Shown here: positions 42,494-51,170 of the stretch, in pieces
Layout of the letters: each line of letters opens with the position of its first letter
Numbering within the stretch: the first letter of the stretch is position 1
Origin: Algoriphagus sediminis
GTDB lineage: Bacteria > Bacteroidota > Bacteroidia > Cytophagales > Cyclobacteriaceae
Reading direction: 5' to 3'
Assembly (NCBI RefSeq): GCF_030403435.1
Contig: NZ_JAUEPH010000003.1
Span: 124,001 to 188,000 of the forward strand
DNA length: 64,000 nt
The notes under the pieces: model-generated
The model's input: only the letters and a program-made list of their open reading frames with translations
Databases searched by the model: none
What the model was told of the DNA's origin: nothing
Made by a program: the position numbers and the translations under genes

Positions 42494-44928
42494 TCCAGAG
42501 GTTTTCTGATTCCTAGCTGATCCAAAATTACAGCCCCTTCGATAGTCTGGTCGAACACAAACTTGATCTCTACAAGATTAGAGAAGTCAAAATCTGGGTT
42601 TCGGTCTTTAAGCCGCTTAAACTCGAAGGAATAGCTTTGGAATATTGGCTCCGAATTACTGTCTTCATCCAAAAACTGCAACTTCTCCACACGGGTTTTT
42701 ACTCTTCTTTGAAGATGTGAGAAATCACTCAATAAAAACTCTAACTTTTCACCGGCCCGATCTTTTATAATTAAGCTAAGGTTCAAAGGGTCTTCTGGTT
42801 TTTCCTCTTCCTCTTCTTCGTCAGCTTCGGAATCTTCTAAATTTAGTTCTTCTTCGGCATCATTTTCCTCATTCTCCACTTCTTCTTTTTCTTCCTCCTC
42901 ATCAACGCCCTCGTCATCATCTTCATCCTTTTTATTAACCCATTTACCAGAACTTCGGGGGTCAGTATTGGTTGTAGATTCTGAAAGCGAGAAGACCAGC
43001 ACGGAGGTAGAGTCGACCTGAGCAGGAACAGAATCCCAACTAATGGTATAGCTAGCACGGATACTATCAGGCAATTCAGGAATTTTTCCATCCTCCCAAA
43101 GGCTATCAGCCCCGTCTAATTTTTCATAGTTCCAGCCTAAGACAGCAGCTCTGGTTCCCAGCCTGCCATAATTAAAAGGAACCTCTCCCTCACGCCAAAC
43201 ACTAAGGTTAATTCCTTGGGCCATTCCTTTTCCTGCCGTTTTCAGATCAAGGTCCTCATCAAAATCAACCAAAATCTCTGTATTCGAATCTTCAAACTGA
43301 TTCAAATAAATATTATCCGGAAGCCAGTCCCTACCAGCTCGATGATCTATAAAAAAAGGAAGATATTCATCCCTCTCATTTAAAGTAACTTCCAGAAACG
43401 CTCCGATATAGACCTTGGCAATTTGTTCCTGCTCCTCCTTGCTCATAAGCTGTTCCTTATTCAAAACTCCATCGAATGCCGCTCCGATATCATTATCTCC
43501 CCAGCTCGTGTTGAACTGTCCGTGATTTGCGTCCTTGATGAAAATACCAGCCTTAAAATGATAAAGGCTATCGGTGAACTTGATTCTCTGAAACTGCTTT
43601 AAACCTGAAAATGAAGTAACGTCTGCATCCATACCACCATGTAAGGTGAGATAGCTCATATTCTCCACTTGGTTTGGAGAGTCTCCCGGTTTATACTGTC
43701 CATCCACTGGTGCTATCGCCACCACAGACTTAATATTAAAATGATAATCCAAAGGGGTTTGCCCATCATCTGGATAAAGGTCGAGGGAGTTCATCATGGC
43801 GGCATGACCCACAGCCTCTCCACCTCTGGAATGACCAATCAGTGAAACTCTTTCCAAATCAGCTTTGCCCGAAAGGGGATGAGAAGAATCTTTTGACCAA
43901 TCATCCCAAAGTTTCACATGCTCCAGCAAAAGCCAGGCTCTGGCATCATTTTCTTCGTCCAAACCATCGGTGAATAAATCAGTCCAGGAGGAATTGATAA
44001 AGTTTTCATCTACTGAAGCCAGGATCATCCCTTTGCTGGCGAGAAATTCACCCAGGTAATCATATCCCGGATCAGAATAATCCTGCATTCCATGGTTTCC
44101 ATGAACGATCAGAACCAAGGGAAAAGGTCTATTCCCTTTAGGCGCCCACACTCGGGCATTTAATGGCAATTCCCGGTAATCAAAGTCCCAATATTTCGTT
44201 CTCAGCTCCCCCGACCAACCTTCCCAATTGTCCAAAAAGGCGGTGCCATCAACAGTTCTACTCTCAAAATCTACTTCTTCTCCGTACTCAGGCCTCCTTA
44301 TATCTGTCCCTGAACCATAAGTAAAATACTCTACTTCATAACTCCCATTATCACCTGGAGAGGGTAAATCAAATTTTTGAACATTATCCTCAGTTAGCTT
44401 TGCGGCATTAACAGGCTCCAACATGTCAAAGCCAGGAATAATCAGAGCATAAAAAAATGCGAGCATTCCAGCTAAACCGACCAATAGGCCCAAAATTCCT
44501 ATGATTCTTCTTACCCAGCTGGTTTTACCAAAGGTCTTTTGGGTGAACATGGAAATACCCGCACCTAGCAAGGCAAACATTAAAATCAAATAGAAAACCA
44601 CCCTGTTATCACCAAAACGAACGATGGTCATCAGGGGAATAGCAAAGCTTAACCCGATGAGGAATGGCTTTGGAATGGACGCCAATTGTTTGATAAGCCA
44701 GGGTAGGATGAAGCCAATCAAGGTAGCCGCCACCATGAGAACCAGACCAAAAAGAAGTAGTCTGGAATCATTCCACCTATGGCTGGAAACAATAACCTCG
44801 TATAGGAAGAAGAGAACCGAAAATGCAACCATTCCGATGGCTGCCCCTCGCACTGCGGAATCTCCAGGGCTTACCGCTTTTACAATTTTATTGAACCAAG
44901 CTTTAAGCTTTTGAAATAGTTTCTTCAT
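42490..44928 (-). CDS. Membrane-anchored alpha/beta hydrolase with polyacidic insert
   Basis: 812 residues. The first ~190 hold about six transmembrane helices after a basic amphipathic start (MKKLFQKLKAWFNK). A lipase/PET-hydrolase-like domain follows: oxyanion strand LVLIVHGNHG, nucleophile elbow LIGHSRGGEAVGHA, an acid in GGMDADVTS and a His in DANHGQFN. Near residues 667-715 is a low-complexity stretch in which 32 of 49 residues are Asp or Glu, then a C-terminal beta domain. A longer frame starts eight residues upstream; MKKLF is preferred. The unusual combination suggests an envelope enzyme; the substrate is unknown. Confidence 0.8.
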   Translation of the reverse strand: MKKLFQKLKAWFNKIVKAVSPGDSAVRGAAIGMVAFSVLFFLYEVIVSSHRWNDSRLLLFGLVLMVAATLIGFILPWLIKQLASIPKPFLIGLSFAIPLMTIVRFGDNRVVFYLILMFALLGAGISMFTQKTFGKTSWVRRIIGILGLLVGLAGMLAFFYALIIPGFDMLEPVNAAKLTEDNVQKFDLPSPGDNGSYEVEYFTYGSGTDIRRPEYGEEVDFESRTVDGTAFLDNWEGWSGELRTKYWDFDYRELPLNARVWAPKGNRPFPLVLIVHGNHGMQDYSDPGYDYLGEFLASKGMILASVDENFINSSWTDLFTDGLDEENDARAWLLLEHVKLWDDWSKDSSHPLSGKADLERVSLIGHSRGGEAVGHAAMMNSLDLYPDDGQTPLDYHFNIKSVVAIAPVDGQYKPGDSPNQVENMSYLTLHGGMDADVTSFSGLKQFQRIKFTDSLYHFKAGIFIKDANHGQFNTSWGDNDIGAAFDGVLNKEQLMSKEEQEQIAKVYIGAFLEVTLNERDEYLPFFIDHRAGRDWLPDNIYLNQFEDSNTEILVDFDEDLDLKTAGKGMAQGINLSVWREGEVPFNYGRLGTRAAVLGWNYEKLDGADSLWEDGKIPELPDSIRASYTISWDSVPAQVDSTSVLVFSLSESTTNTDPRSSGKWVNKKDEDDDEGVDEEEEKEEVENEENDAEEELNLEDSEADEEEEEEKPEDPLNLSLIIKDRAGEKLEFLLSDFSHLQRRVKTRVEKLQFLDEDSNSEPIFQSYSFEFKRLKDRNPDFDFSNLVEIKFVFDQTIEGAVILDQLGIRKPLD

Positions 44929-44999
44929 TTTATTAGGGTTATGAAGTGGCAAAAAAGGCTTTAACTAAGTCTATTTTTAGGAGTAAAAAGTTAATTGAA

Positions 45000-46685
45000 T
45001 CAAAGCCTCATTCGAAAAACTTTACCCTCGGTCTTACTCATAATGTAAATATTACCTTCAGCATCTTTTCCGAACTTTAGGTCTACTCGATTCCCTTCTC
45101 CTACCATTTCCGCAAGTGTCATTTCCTGGCCATCGACCATCACTTTCCAGGAATAAATGGTAGGTCTGGGGTTTTCATTGAAATTTGCATGAAAAAGACG
45201 GCCAGAAAGTATATCTCCAAAAATGAGGTTTCCAGATAAGACCCCTTCATCCACAAAATAACCAGCAAAAATCGCTGCTAGCTCATCATGCTCCATTTGA
45301 ACAATAGGGTAGGTCACATCTAAACCTCCATCTCCTTCCTTTAAGGGGAAAATCTCTCTAAAATTCCCATATGGATTGATTTCAAACGTTCCTTCGCGGA
45401 ATGGCCAACCATAAAATTTCCCTGGTTCAATTCGATTGATTTCCTCAATAGTATGCTGGCCAATATCTGTAGCATAGAAATTACCTACTTGATCCCAAAA
45501 CAGTCTGTTAGGGTTTCTAAAGCCATTTGCATAGACTTCTCCGGCTTTGCCTTCCTGTCCAAAAAACGGGTTTACTTCCGGTATTCCATACTTTCCATTA
45601 TCACTATTCCTTCCCAGTGGATCAATTCGCAGAATACTGCTGTATAAATCGCTCCCTTGATTATATGAAATATTAGCAAACCCTTGTTCTACGGTTCCTC
45701 CGTCACCAAATCCAATATAAAGCAATCCATAATCCTCTTCCCCTTTTTTTGCGGTGGGATTAAAAGCCAGTTCTTGCATTCCATGTGCCTGAGAGGGAAT
45801 ATCTATCCTTAATAGCTCCCGAAACTCTCCCTCAAAAAGGGTAGACTCTGGCTCTTCATTTTTCCATTCGGTAAGTACCCACTGCATGAAAACTTTCAGG
45901 CTATCAGTGTACCCAGTATCAGGAATAGCCGAACCTCCCGGCTCAGTATGTGCAGTATAAAAAAGGCCGTTTTCAAGATAATCTGGGTGAAAAGCAAAAC
46001 TTCCAAGTCCCGTTCCCCAGCCTGGTTTGCTGACGAGTTTGTCCATTTTGTCCTTGAGATTAAGGAATAGCTTTGGCTCTGAGCCTATCACCTCATAAAT
46101 ACCGACTCTTTGATCATTAATCATCAATCGGTCTGTTCCTGGGATTGGCTCCATTTTGGTCATCTTGGCCAAGGGAGGAACGGTATCCGAAGCAGGCAAC
46201 TGGAAAAACTCCTCAATCTCAATTCGAATTCCTGAATCTTCTATTCCTTCTTCAATCCAGTTTTTATTTTCCAAGAGCGCCACCTGTTCAGCAGGGGTAG
46301 CAAAAGTGTGCATGTAGCTCAATAAAGCATCAAGGTCTGGCTCACTTAAGCTTCCAAAAGCAGGCATGGGTGTCTTATAGGTTGCCAAAAGTGCTAAGGC
46401 CCGCTCATCCTCATCATCAAAAAAAGCAGAAGGGTTCTTGATAAAACCTTTAATCCACTCAGAGTCAACTTGTCTCGTCAGCCCACTTAAGTTCGGCCCA
46501 ATGGCATTGTCCTTAAAATTATGACAAGTAGAACATTGGTTCTGGAAAATGGCTTTACCAGCCAATATTTGATCCTGAGCCTGAGAAATATCTGCACCTA
46601 TTTTATTTCCCTTTGGCTGGCAGGCCACCATTGTGATTAACAAACAAAAAATATAAAGACTGGTAGTTTTTCTGGAATTACGCAT
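45000..46685 (-). CDS. Cytochrome c - PQQ-type sugar dehydrogenase fusion lipoprotein
   Basis: 561 residues. Lipoprotein signal with Cys22 (TMVAC), then a cytochrome c domain with heme motif CSTCH (51-55) and a likely Met ligand in KTPMPAFG. From about residue 160 a six-bladed glucose/sorbosone dehydrogenase propeller follows (GWGTGLGSFAFHPDY, LLYIGFGDGGT, VYANGFRNPNRLFWD, GKFYGWPFREG). The domain order implies periplasmic sugar or aldose oxidation with electrons passed directly to the attached heme. Bacterial relatives in this family often lack proof of PQQ binding. Monocistronic. Confidence 0.88.
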   Translation of the reverse strand: MRNSRKTTSLYIFCLLITMVACQPKGNKIGADISQAQDQILAGKAIFQNQCSTCHNFKDNAIGPNLSGLTRQVDSEWIKGFIKNPSAFFDDEDERALALLATYKTPMPAFGSLSEPDLDALLSYMHTFATPAEQVALLENKNWIEEGIEDSGIRIEIEEFFQLPASDTVPPLAKMTKMEPIPGTDRLMINDQRVGIYEVIGSEPKLFLNLKDKMDKLVSKPGWGTGLGSFAFHPDYLENGLFYTAHTEPGGSAIPDTGYTDSLKVFMQWVLTEWKNEEPESTLFEGEFRELLRIDIPSQAHGMQELAFNPTAKKGEEDYGLLYIGFGDGGTVEQGFANISYNQGSDLYSSILRIDPLGRNSDNGKYGIPEVNPFFGQEGKAGEVYANGFRNPNRLFWDQVGNFYATDIGQHTIEEINRIEPGKFYGWPFREGTFEINPYGNFREIFPLKEGDGGLDVTYPIVQMEHDELAAIFAGYFVDEGVLSGNLIFGDILSGRLFHANFNENPRPTIYSWKVMVDGQEMTLAEMVGEGNRVDLKFGKDAEGNIYIMSKTEGKVFRMRL

Positions 46686-46749
46686 AAAATAAGGCCTTGG
46701 AAAAATATATCAATTCTTTGCATGAATAAGAAACCCTTGGTTAACAGGG

Positions 46750-48021
46750 CTATTCCTCTGGTACAAATTTCCCATAAACAGCGTCCTTAAAATTTTTGTG
46801 CAAGCCAATCCCATCGTAAGGAAAAAGTTGTACAAATAGGACTGCTACCAAATCATTTTTGGGGTCAACCCAGAACAAGGTACTTGCTGCTCCATCCCAG
46901 AAAAATTCACCTGGGATTCCATTAATCTCCTCAGCGCGTTGGGGAGCTTCTGTCCTTACCGCAAAATCAATCCCGAACCCGACTCTACCTTTAGAGGGTA
47001 GCCAAGATCTCTCAGTGATAGAGTCTGGAAGATGATTGGTAGCCATCAGCTCAATCGTTTCGGGTTCCAAAATTCGGGTTCCGTTGATCTCTCCTTTCCG
47101 AGCTAACATTCGAGCGAATGTCATATAATCATCTATGGTGGAAACTAAACCAAACCCTCCAGGAGTGAGCGGCCATTTATTAAAATTAAATCTATTGGCG
47201 ATGGAATCAGGCGTAGGCTCTAACTGCCCTTCTCCCGTGCGAGTGTAAGCCACTGCCAGTCTATCCCGCTCGTCTTCTGGCAAATAGTATTTGGTCTCAT
47301 CTAAGCCCAAGGGGTCTAATACGTTCGCCCTTAAGTATTCTCCATAGGGTTGACCGGAAATTCTCTCAACCAAAAAAGCCTGAACATCCACCGAAAGACC
47401 GTACTCCCATTGAGTCCCCGGATGAAACCAAAGAGGTGTTCTTCCCATTTTCTCAGCCATCACCGTAAGAGTATTTTCAAAACTCCGGGCATCTACTTCC
47501 GCCATTATTTCACTTAAACCGGGAATATCATTACGATTGGGGAATCCTGCCGTATGCCTGGTAATATCCCGGATGGAAATGGGCCGGTCTGCATCCACTA
47601 GAATCATCTCTCCATTCTCATCCACACCCTCATAAACTTTCATGCCTGAAAACTCCGGCGCATATTTTTCAAGAGGATCATCCAGATCAAACTTCCCATT
47701 TTCCCAAAGCTGCATCAAAGCTGTTCCTGTGATGGGTTTAGTCATGGAATATATTCTCACAAGCGTCTCCCGATCCATAGGTTTTTGATTTTCCCTATCG
47801 GCAAAGCCAAAGGCATTAAAATATACCTCTTTATCATTTTCAAATATCAGGGCCGAAACCCCGCCAACATTTCCGGTATTGACATAAGATTGAAGAGTAG
47901 AATCTATGCGTGATTTTACCTCTTCATTAACGATAAAATTCTGATTGACCGGCTCATTACAAGCCGAAAGAAAAAGGGTCAGGACCCCTAAATAGAGGAT
48001 TCCCGAGCGATTAAGAACCAT
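46750..48021 (-). CDS. Beta-lactamase-family serine hydrolase lipoprotein
   Basis: 423 residues with lipobox LSAC (Cys21). The class C/esterase fold is shown by the SxxK motif SMTK (Ser92), AFGFADRENQKPMDRETLVRIY before it, and TPGGFGLVSTIDDYMTFARML later. The second motif is WEYGLSVD, so the usual YxN is not clear. The family covers esterases, D-aminopeptidases and penicillin-recognising proteins; antibiotic resistance should not be assumed. Stands alone between the PQQ protein and the GCS2-CBS gene. Confidence 0.87.
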   Translation of the reverse strand: MVLNRSGILYLGVLTLFLSACNEPVNQNFIVNEEVKSRIDSTLQSYVNTGNVGGVSALIFENDKEVYFNAFGFADRENQKPMDRETLVRIYSMTKPITGTALMQLWENGKFDLDDPLEKYAPEFSGMKVYEGVDENGEMILVDADRPISIRDITRHTAGFPNRNDIPGLSEIMAEVDARSFENTLTVMAEKMGRTPLWFHPGTQWEYGLSVDVQAFLVERISGQPYGEYLRANVLDPLGLDETKYYLPEDERDRLAVAYTRTGEGQLEPTPDSIANRFNFNKWPLTPGGFGLVSTIDDYMTFARMLARKGEINGTRILEPETIELMATNHLPDSITERSWLPSKGRVGFGIDFAVRTEAPQRAEEINGIPGEFFWDGAASTLFWVDPKNDLVAVLFVQLFPYDGIGLHKNFKDAVYGKFVPEE

Positions 48022-48129
48022 TATAATTGAATTAGGATGGGTATGTGTTTACGTAGTTTCTCCTGTAATTTAGCCATTTTCAAATAAGGTCTTAATGGCC
48101 TATCTGGGATTCTCAGGTCTGAAAATTTT

Positions 48130-49968
48130 TCAGAAATCATTTTCCGTGATAATTCCCACTAAGTGACCTTTATCTAAAACCGGTAGACAACCTATTGCCT
48201 TGTCTTTCATAAGCCTTTTTACCTCCTCCAATGGGGTAGTTGGTTCGGTCACATATATTTCATTTACCATCACATCTGCCACCATTGTGCTTGATGACAT
48301 TCCCTTAATTTTTCTGAGATGACTCCAGGTAAGAAGACCGCAAATTTTTCCCGATTCATCCTCCACTGGAACATGATGGATGTTTTTCCATTCCATAATT
48401 TGCTTGGCAAGCTCAGCGGAATCATGTTTTCCTACCCTAAAAAGCAAAGTACTCATCGCATGAGCGACAAGGGTTGGTTTCGTAACTTTCTTTATTTTTT
48501 CTGCTTCCGGCCAAAGGTGAACCGGAAGCCCGCTATCCTCAAAAACCTGAAGGTTCTTCACCAGACTTAATAAGGCATCATCCTGTTTACAGCCTTCTTT
48601 AAGTTTTCTGAAATTATTGATAATCCATTCTGAGCCTGATTGACCATTAAGTCTTCCTCGGATTACTTCAAACAAGCGTATAATATCACTTTCATCCACC
48701 CCTGCTTTTTGCAACCCATCCTCTGCAATTGGGAGAAACTCCTCTAACATTAAGTCCTCAATGGTAACTTTCTTACCAAACCAAAACATCTGGGCTCTTC
48801 TTCCTACCCTTGCGGCATTCACAAAGTTTGACTTAACATCCCTAAAACTCATTTTCTCACTGCTGTTGTCATACTTCTCCGGTCGACCCAACATTAAGCC
48901 AACCCAAAGTGCCATATTCGCCATTTCGTCTATCGCCGTGGGCCCTGCCGGGATATATCGGTTCTCTATTCGTAAATGAGCCTTTCCTTTACCTACACCG
49001 TAACACGGCCGATTCCATCGATAAATTGTACCATTGTGAAGGTTCAGCGCATCAAGTTTTGGGGTTTCTCCGCTTTGCGCCTTTTCAAAAGAGTTTCCTT
49101 CAATTTCCTTTCCAAGGATAACCCTGTGATCTGCTATCTCATTTTTAAAATAGTCCACTATGGTACCCTTTGCCCAATCTCTACCAAAGCTCACTCTGGC
49201 CAATTGCTCTTTTAAGGCAAAAGTAGTAGGCCTGGAATCAATGCTTTGCTGGAAAAGGCCTATTCGGGTTTCGTACCAAAGCTCTCTGCCCAATAGCAGC
49301 GGAGAGTTTGAAGCTATTCCCAAAAGTGGTCCCGAAATGGCCTGAGCCCAGTTATATGCACTTTCAAAATCATTGGGGTCTATTTGCAAATGCATTTGGA
49401 AACTGGTATTGCAAGCCTCAAAAAGAACATTTTTATGTTTTATGGATAATTCATCAACACCTGCCAGATAAAGGGAAAAGTCACCCTGTTTCAATTCTTT
49501 TAGCCTTTCATTGAGTGCATGATATCGGGGGCTAGGAGTCATATAATCTTCCTCCAACTCCCTCTTGGTGATGGTAGGAAGGATACCAGTTAGAATGATC
49601 TGAACTTCTTTTTCTTTTCCTTTTTCCTTGGCTAGCTGAAGCAAAGACTCAAGTTGATTTTGCATTTTAGTAAAGGCATCACCCTTGAGTTCAAAAGGAT
49701 CCAGATTTATCTCGAGGTTGAAAACAGCAAGCTCAGAAGTGAAATGCTTATCGTTCACAGCCTCTAGCAACTCACTAGCACAGGTAGCAGGTCGTCCTTC
49801 CCGGTCTACCAAACAAAACTCTTGCTCTGCACCAATTCGAGTAACTCCTTTTTCAATCTTTCCATTATCTAAAAGGTATTCTAGAGCAGCTAAATCTTCT
49901 AGAAGCTGTGCAGATAGTCTTGCTTTTTGTACGTCGGTGAAATTCTGTTGAATAGATTGATCTCCCAT
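48130..49968 (-). CDS. Glutamate-cysteine ligase-like (GCS2) protein fused to CBS domains
   Basis: 612 residues. The first ~400 match the GCS2/carboxylate-amine ligase type: TRIGAEQEFCLVDREGRP, then FNLEINLDPFEL, AHLRIENRYIPAGPTAIDEMAN. The C-terminal ~130 residues form a tandem CBS pair (SELAKQIMEWKNIHHVPVEDESGKICGLLTW split by a linker from CLPVLDKGHLVGIITENDF), which would bind adenine nucleotides and could regulate the ligase. The last CBS stops at ENDF, before its final helix. A TTG start 45 bases upstream is open; the ATG after TATTTTCG-CAGGT is preferred. Glutathione synthesis is not proven; gshB is not nearby. Confidence 0.82.
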   Translation of the reverse strand: MGDQSIQQNFTDVQKARLSAQLLEDLAALEYLLDNGKIEKGVTRIGAEQEFCLVDREGRPATCASELLEAVNDKHFTSELAVFNLEINLDPFELKGDAFTKMQNQLESLLQLAKEKGKEKEVQIILTGILPTITKRELEEDYMTPSPRYHALNERLKELKQGDFSLYLAGVDELSIKHKNVLFEACNTSFQMHLQIDPNDFESAYNWAQAISGPLLGIASNSPLLLGRELWYETRIGLFQQSIDSRPTTFALKEQLARVSFGRDWAKGTIVDYFKNEIADHRVILGKEIEGNSFEKAQSGETPKLDALNLHNGTIYRWNRPCYGVGKGKAHLRIENRYIPAGPTAIDEMANMALWVGLMLGRPEKYDNSSEKMSFRDVKSNFVNAARVGRRAQMFWFGKKVTIEDLMLEEFLPIAEDGLQKAGVDESDIIRLFEVIRGRLNGQSGSEWIINNFRKLKEGCKQDDALLSLVKNLQVFEDSGLPVHLWPEAEKIKKVTKPTLVAHAMSTLLFRVGKHDSAELAKQIMEWKNIHHVPVEDESGKICGLLTWSHLRKIKGMSSSTMVADVMVNEIYVTEPTTPLEEVKRLMKDKAIGCLPVLDKGHLVGIITENDF

Positions 49969-50040
49969 ACCTGCGAAAATAGGCGTGTCCTTGGTTAAGC
50001 CTGCTGCTAGCAAGCAACAAATGAAATGACTTTAATCAGC

Positions 50041-51057
50041 TTACTGTACCACGTGATGCGGAGAGTTCAAATAATGTTCTACTAAAATGTCTCTGCCAAA
50101 ATCACCCTCGAAGTCTCGCCAAACCGTGTGAACATGATTTGCTCCATTTTGGGAATTATCAAATTCAATCAGAAATGATAATCCCTGAACCCGATAATAA
50201 TGTGCTGATCCTAATTCTTTCGCGCCAACCCATCCAAAATGGATATGATCAAAACCTTCATCTTGAATGACTTTACGTCGTTCCTGATTTAGCTTATTGG
50301 GCAAGGCACTTAGATATAGATCAATGATTTTAATCAAGGCATCCTGTTGCTTGGAATTCAATTCCTCAAAACTCAACCCTACAGGATCAAGGGGGTCCAC
50401 GACCGATTTATTTATGGTAACTATTTCCCTATAGGACTCTTCCCTAAAAATAGCTTTCTCCAATTGTTCCTCCGACATGCTGTTTATTAAAGCAAAACCG
50501 AGATCCTCTTCCTCCTTAAGTACTCGCTCACCTTCTCGTGGCCCACTTGGGATTCGGGCAGGATTAGAACCGAAAAACCTGGGAGTCGCAGTTACCTTGT
50601 CACCGGCTATGGTATAATTCAAGGACACGTGATGTCCTTCAAAAGACCAGGCCCAAACATCATCATTCAAGGGGTCTCCATAAAATGCCAAATGATAGTT
50701 TTCAGGGTTTCTCAAAACTGAGTCTCCGGAAAATTCCCGAAGGACAGCCTCCAGACCCATTATTGCCTTTGTTTTTTCCAGCCCAGACTTAGACAAATAA
50801 CTTTGAAGCAATGCGAAAAGCTTCTCTCGTTGGTCTTCAGAAAGGTCTGAAAATACCAGGCCTTCTCTTTCATACATGGTTCCAGGAAAAAAGTGCCACT
50901 CTGTCTTTGCTTCATGATTGAAATCAAGCAAAGCCTTGGCCTTTTGGGTTTCAGAAAGAGAGTTCAGAAATGATTCAACTGGCTTATCCCGAAAAGAAAA
51001 AAACACGATACACAGAATGGATACAAAGCCAAGAATGATGATAGAATACTTTTTCAT
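50041..51057 (-). CDS. DUF3500 family exported protein
   Basis: 338 residues with an N-terminal signal anchor (MKKYSIIILGFVSILCIVFF). The DUF3500 pattern is visible: repeated EQLEKA/QRE helices, YHLAFYGDPLNDDVWAWSFEGHHVSLNYT, TPRFFGSNPARI and YRVQGLSFLIEFDNSQN-GANHVHTVWRD. The family is widespread and uncharacterised. A longer frame from 51114 lacks a sensible start, so I took ATG at the signal peptide. Located 72 bases upstream of the GCS2-CBS gene on the same strand. Confidence 0.85.
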   Translation of the reverse strand: MKKYSIIILGFVSILCIVFFSFRDKPVESFLNSLSETQKAKALLDFNHEAKTEWHFFPGTMYEREGLVFSDLSEDQREKLFALLQSYLSKSGLEKTKAIMGLEAVLREFSGDSVLRNPENYHLAFYGDPLNDDVWAWSFEGHHVSLNYTIAGDKVTATPRFFGSNPARIPSGPREGERVLKEEEDLGFALINSMSEEQLEKAIFREESYREIVTINKSVVDPLDPVGLSFEELNSKQQDALIKIIDLYLSALPNKLNQERRKVIQDEGFDHIHFGWVGAKELGSAHYYRVQGLSFLIEFDNSQNGANHVHTVWRDFEGDFGRDILVEHYLNSPHHVVQ

Positions 51058-51114
51058 AGTGATGGATGTGAAAGATGAAAAGCTAACTGGTATTTCTAAG
51101 CTACACATTTTCAA

Positions 51115-51150
51115 ACAAAAAAGCCCCTAACCCAAAAGGGCCAGGGGCTT
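51115..51150 (-). terminator. Intrinsic terminator of the fad operon
   Basis: On the minus strand AAGCCCCT and AGGGGCTT pair as an eight-base stem, with an inner CCC-TTTT-GGG that can extend the hairpin, followed by TTTTTTG. It sits 20 bases after the fadE stop and before the DUF3500 gene. Confidence 0.88.
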
Positions 51151-51170
51151 TCTCTCTATCAATTAACTAA

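Noticed and set aside
46750..48021. Reading the serine hydrolase as an antibiotic-resistance beta-lactamase
   Set aside because: Only SxxK is clear, the YxN motif is not; the fold is shared with many esterases and peptidases.
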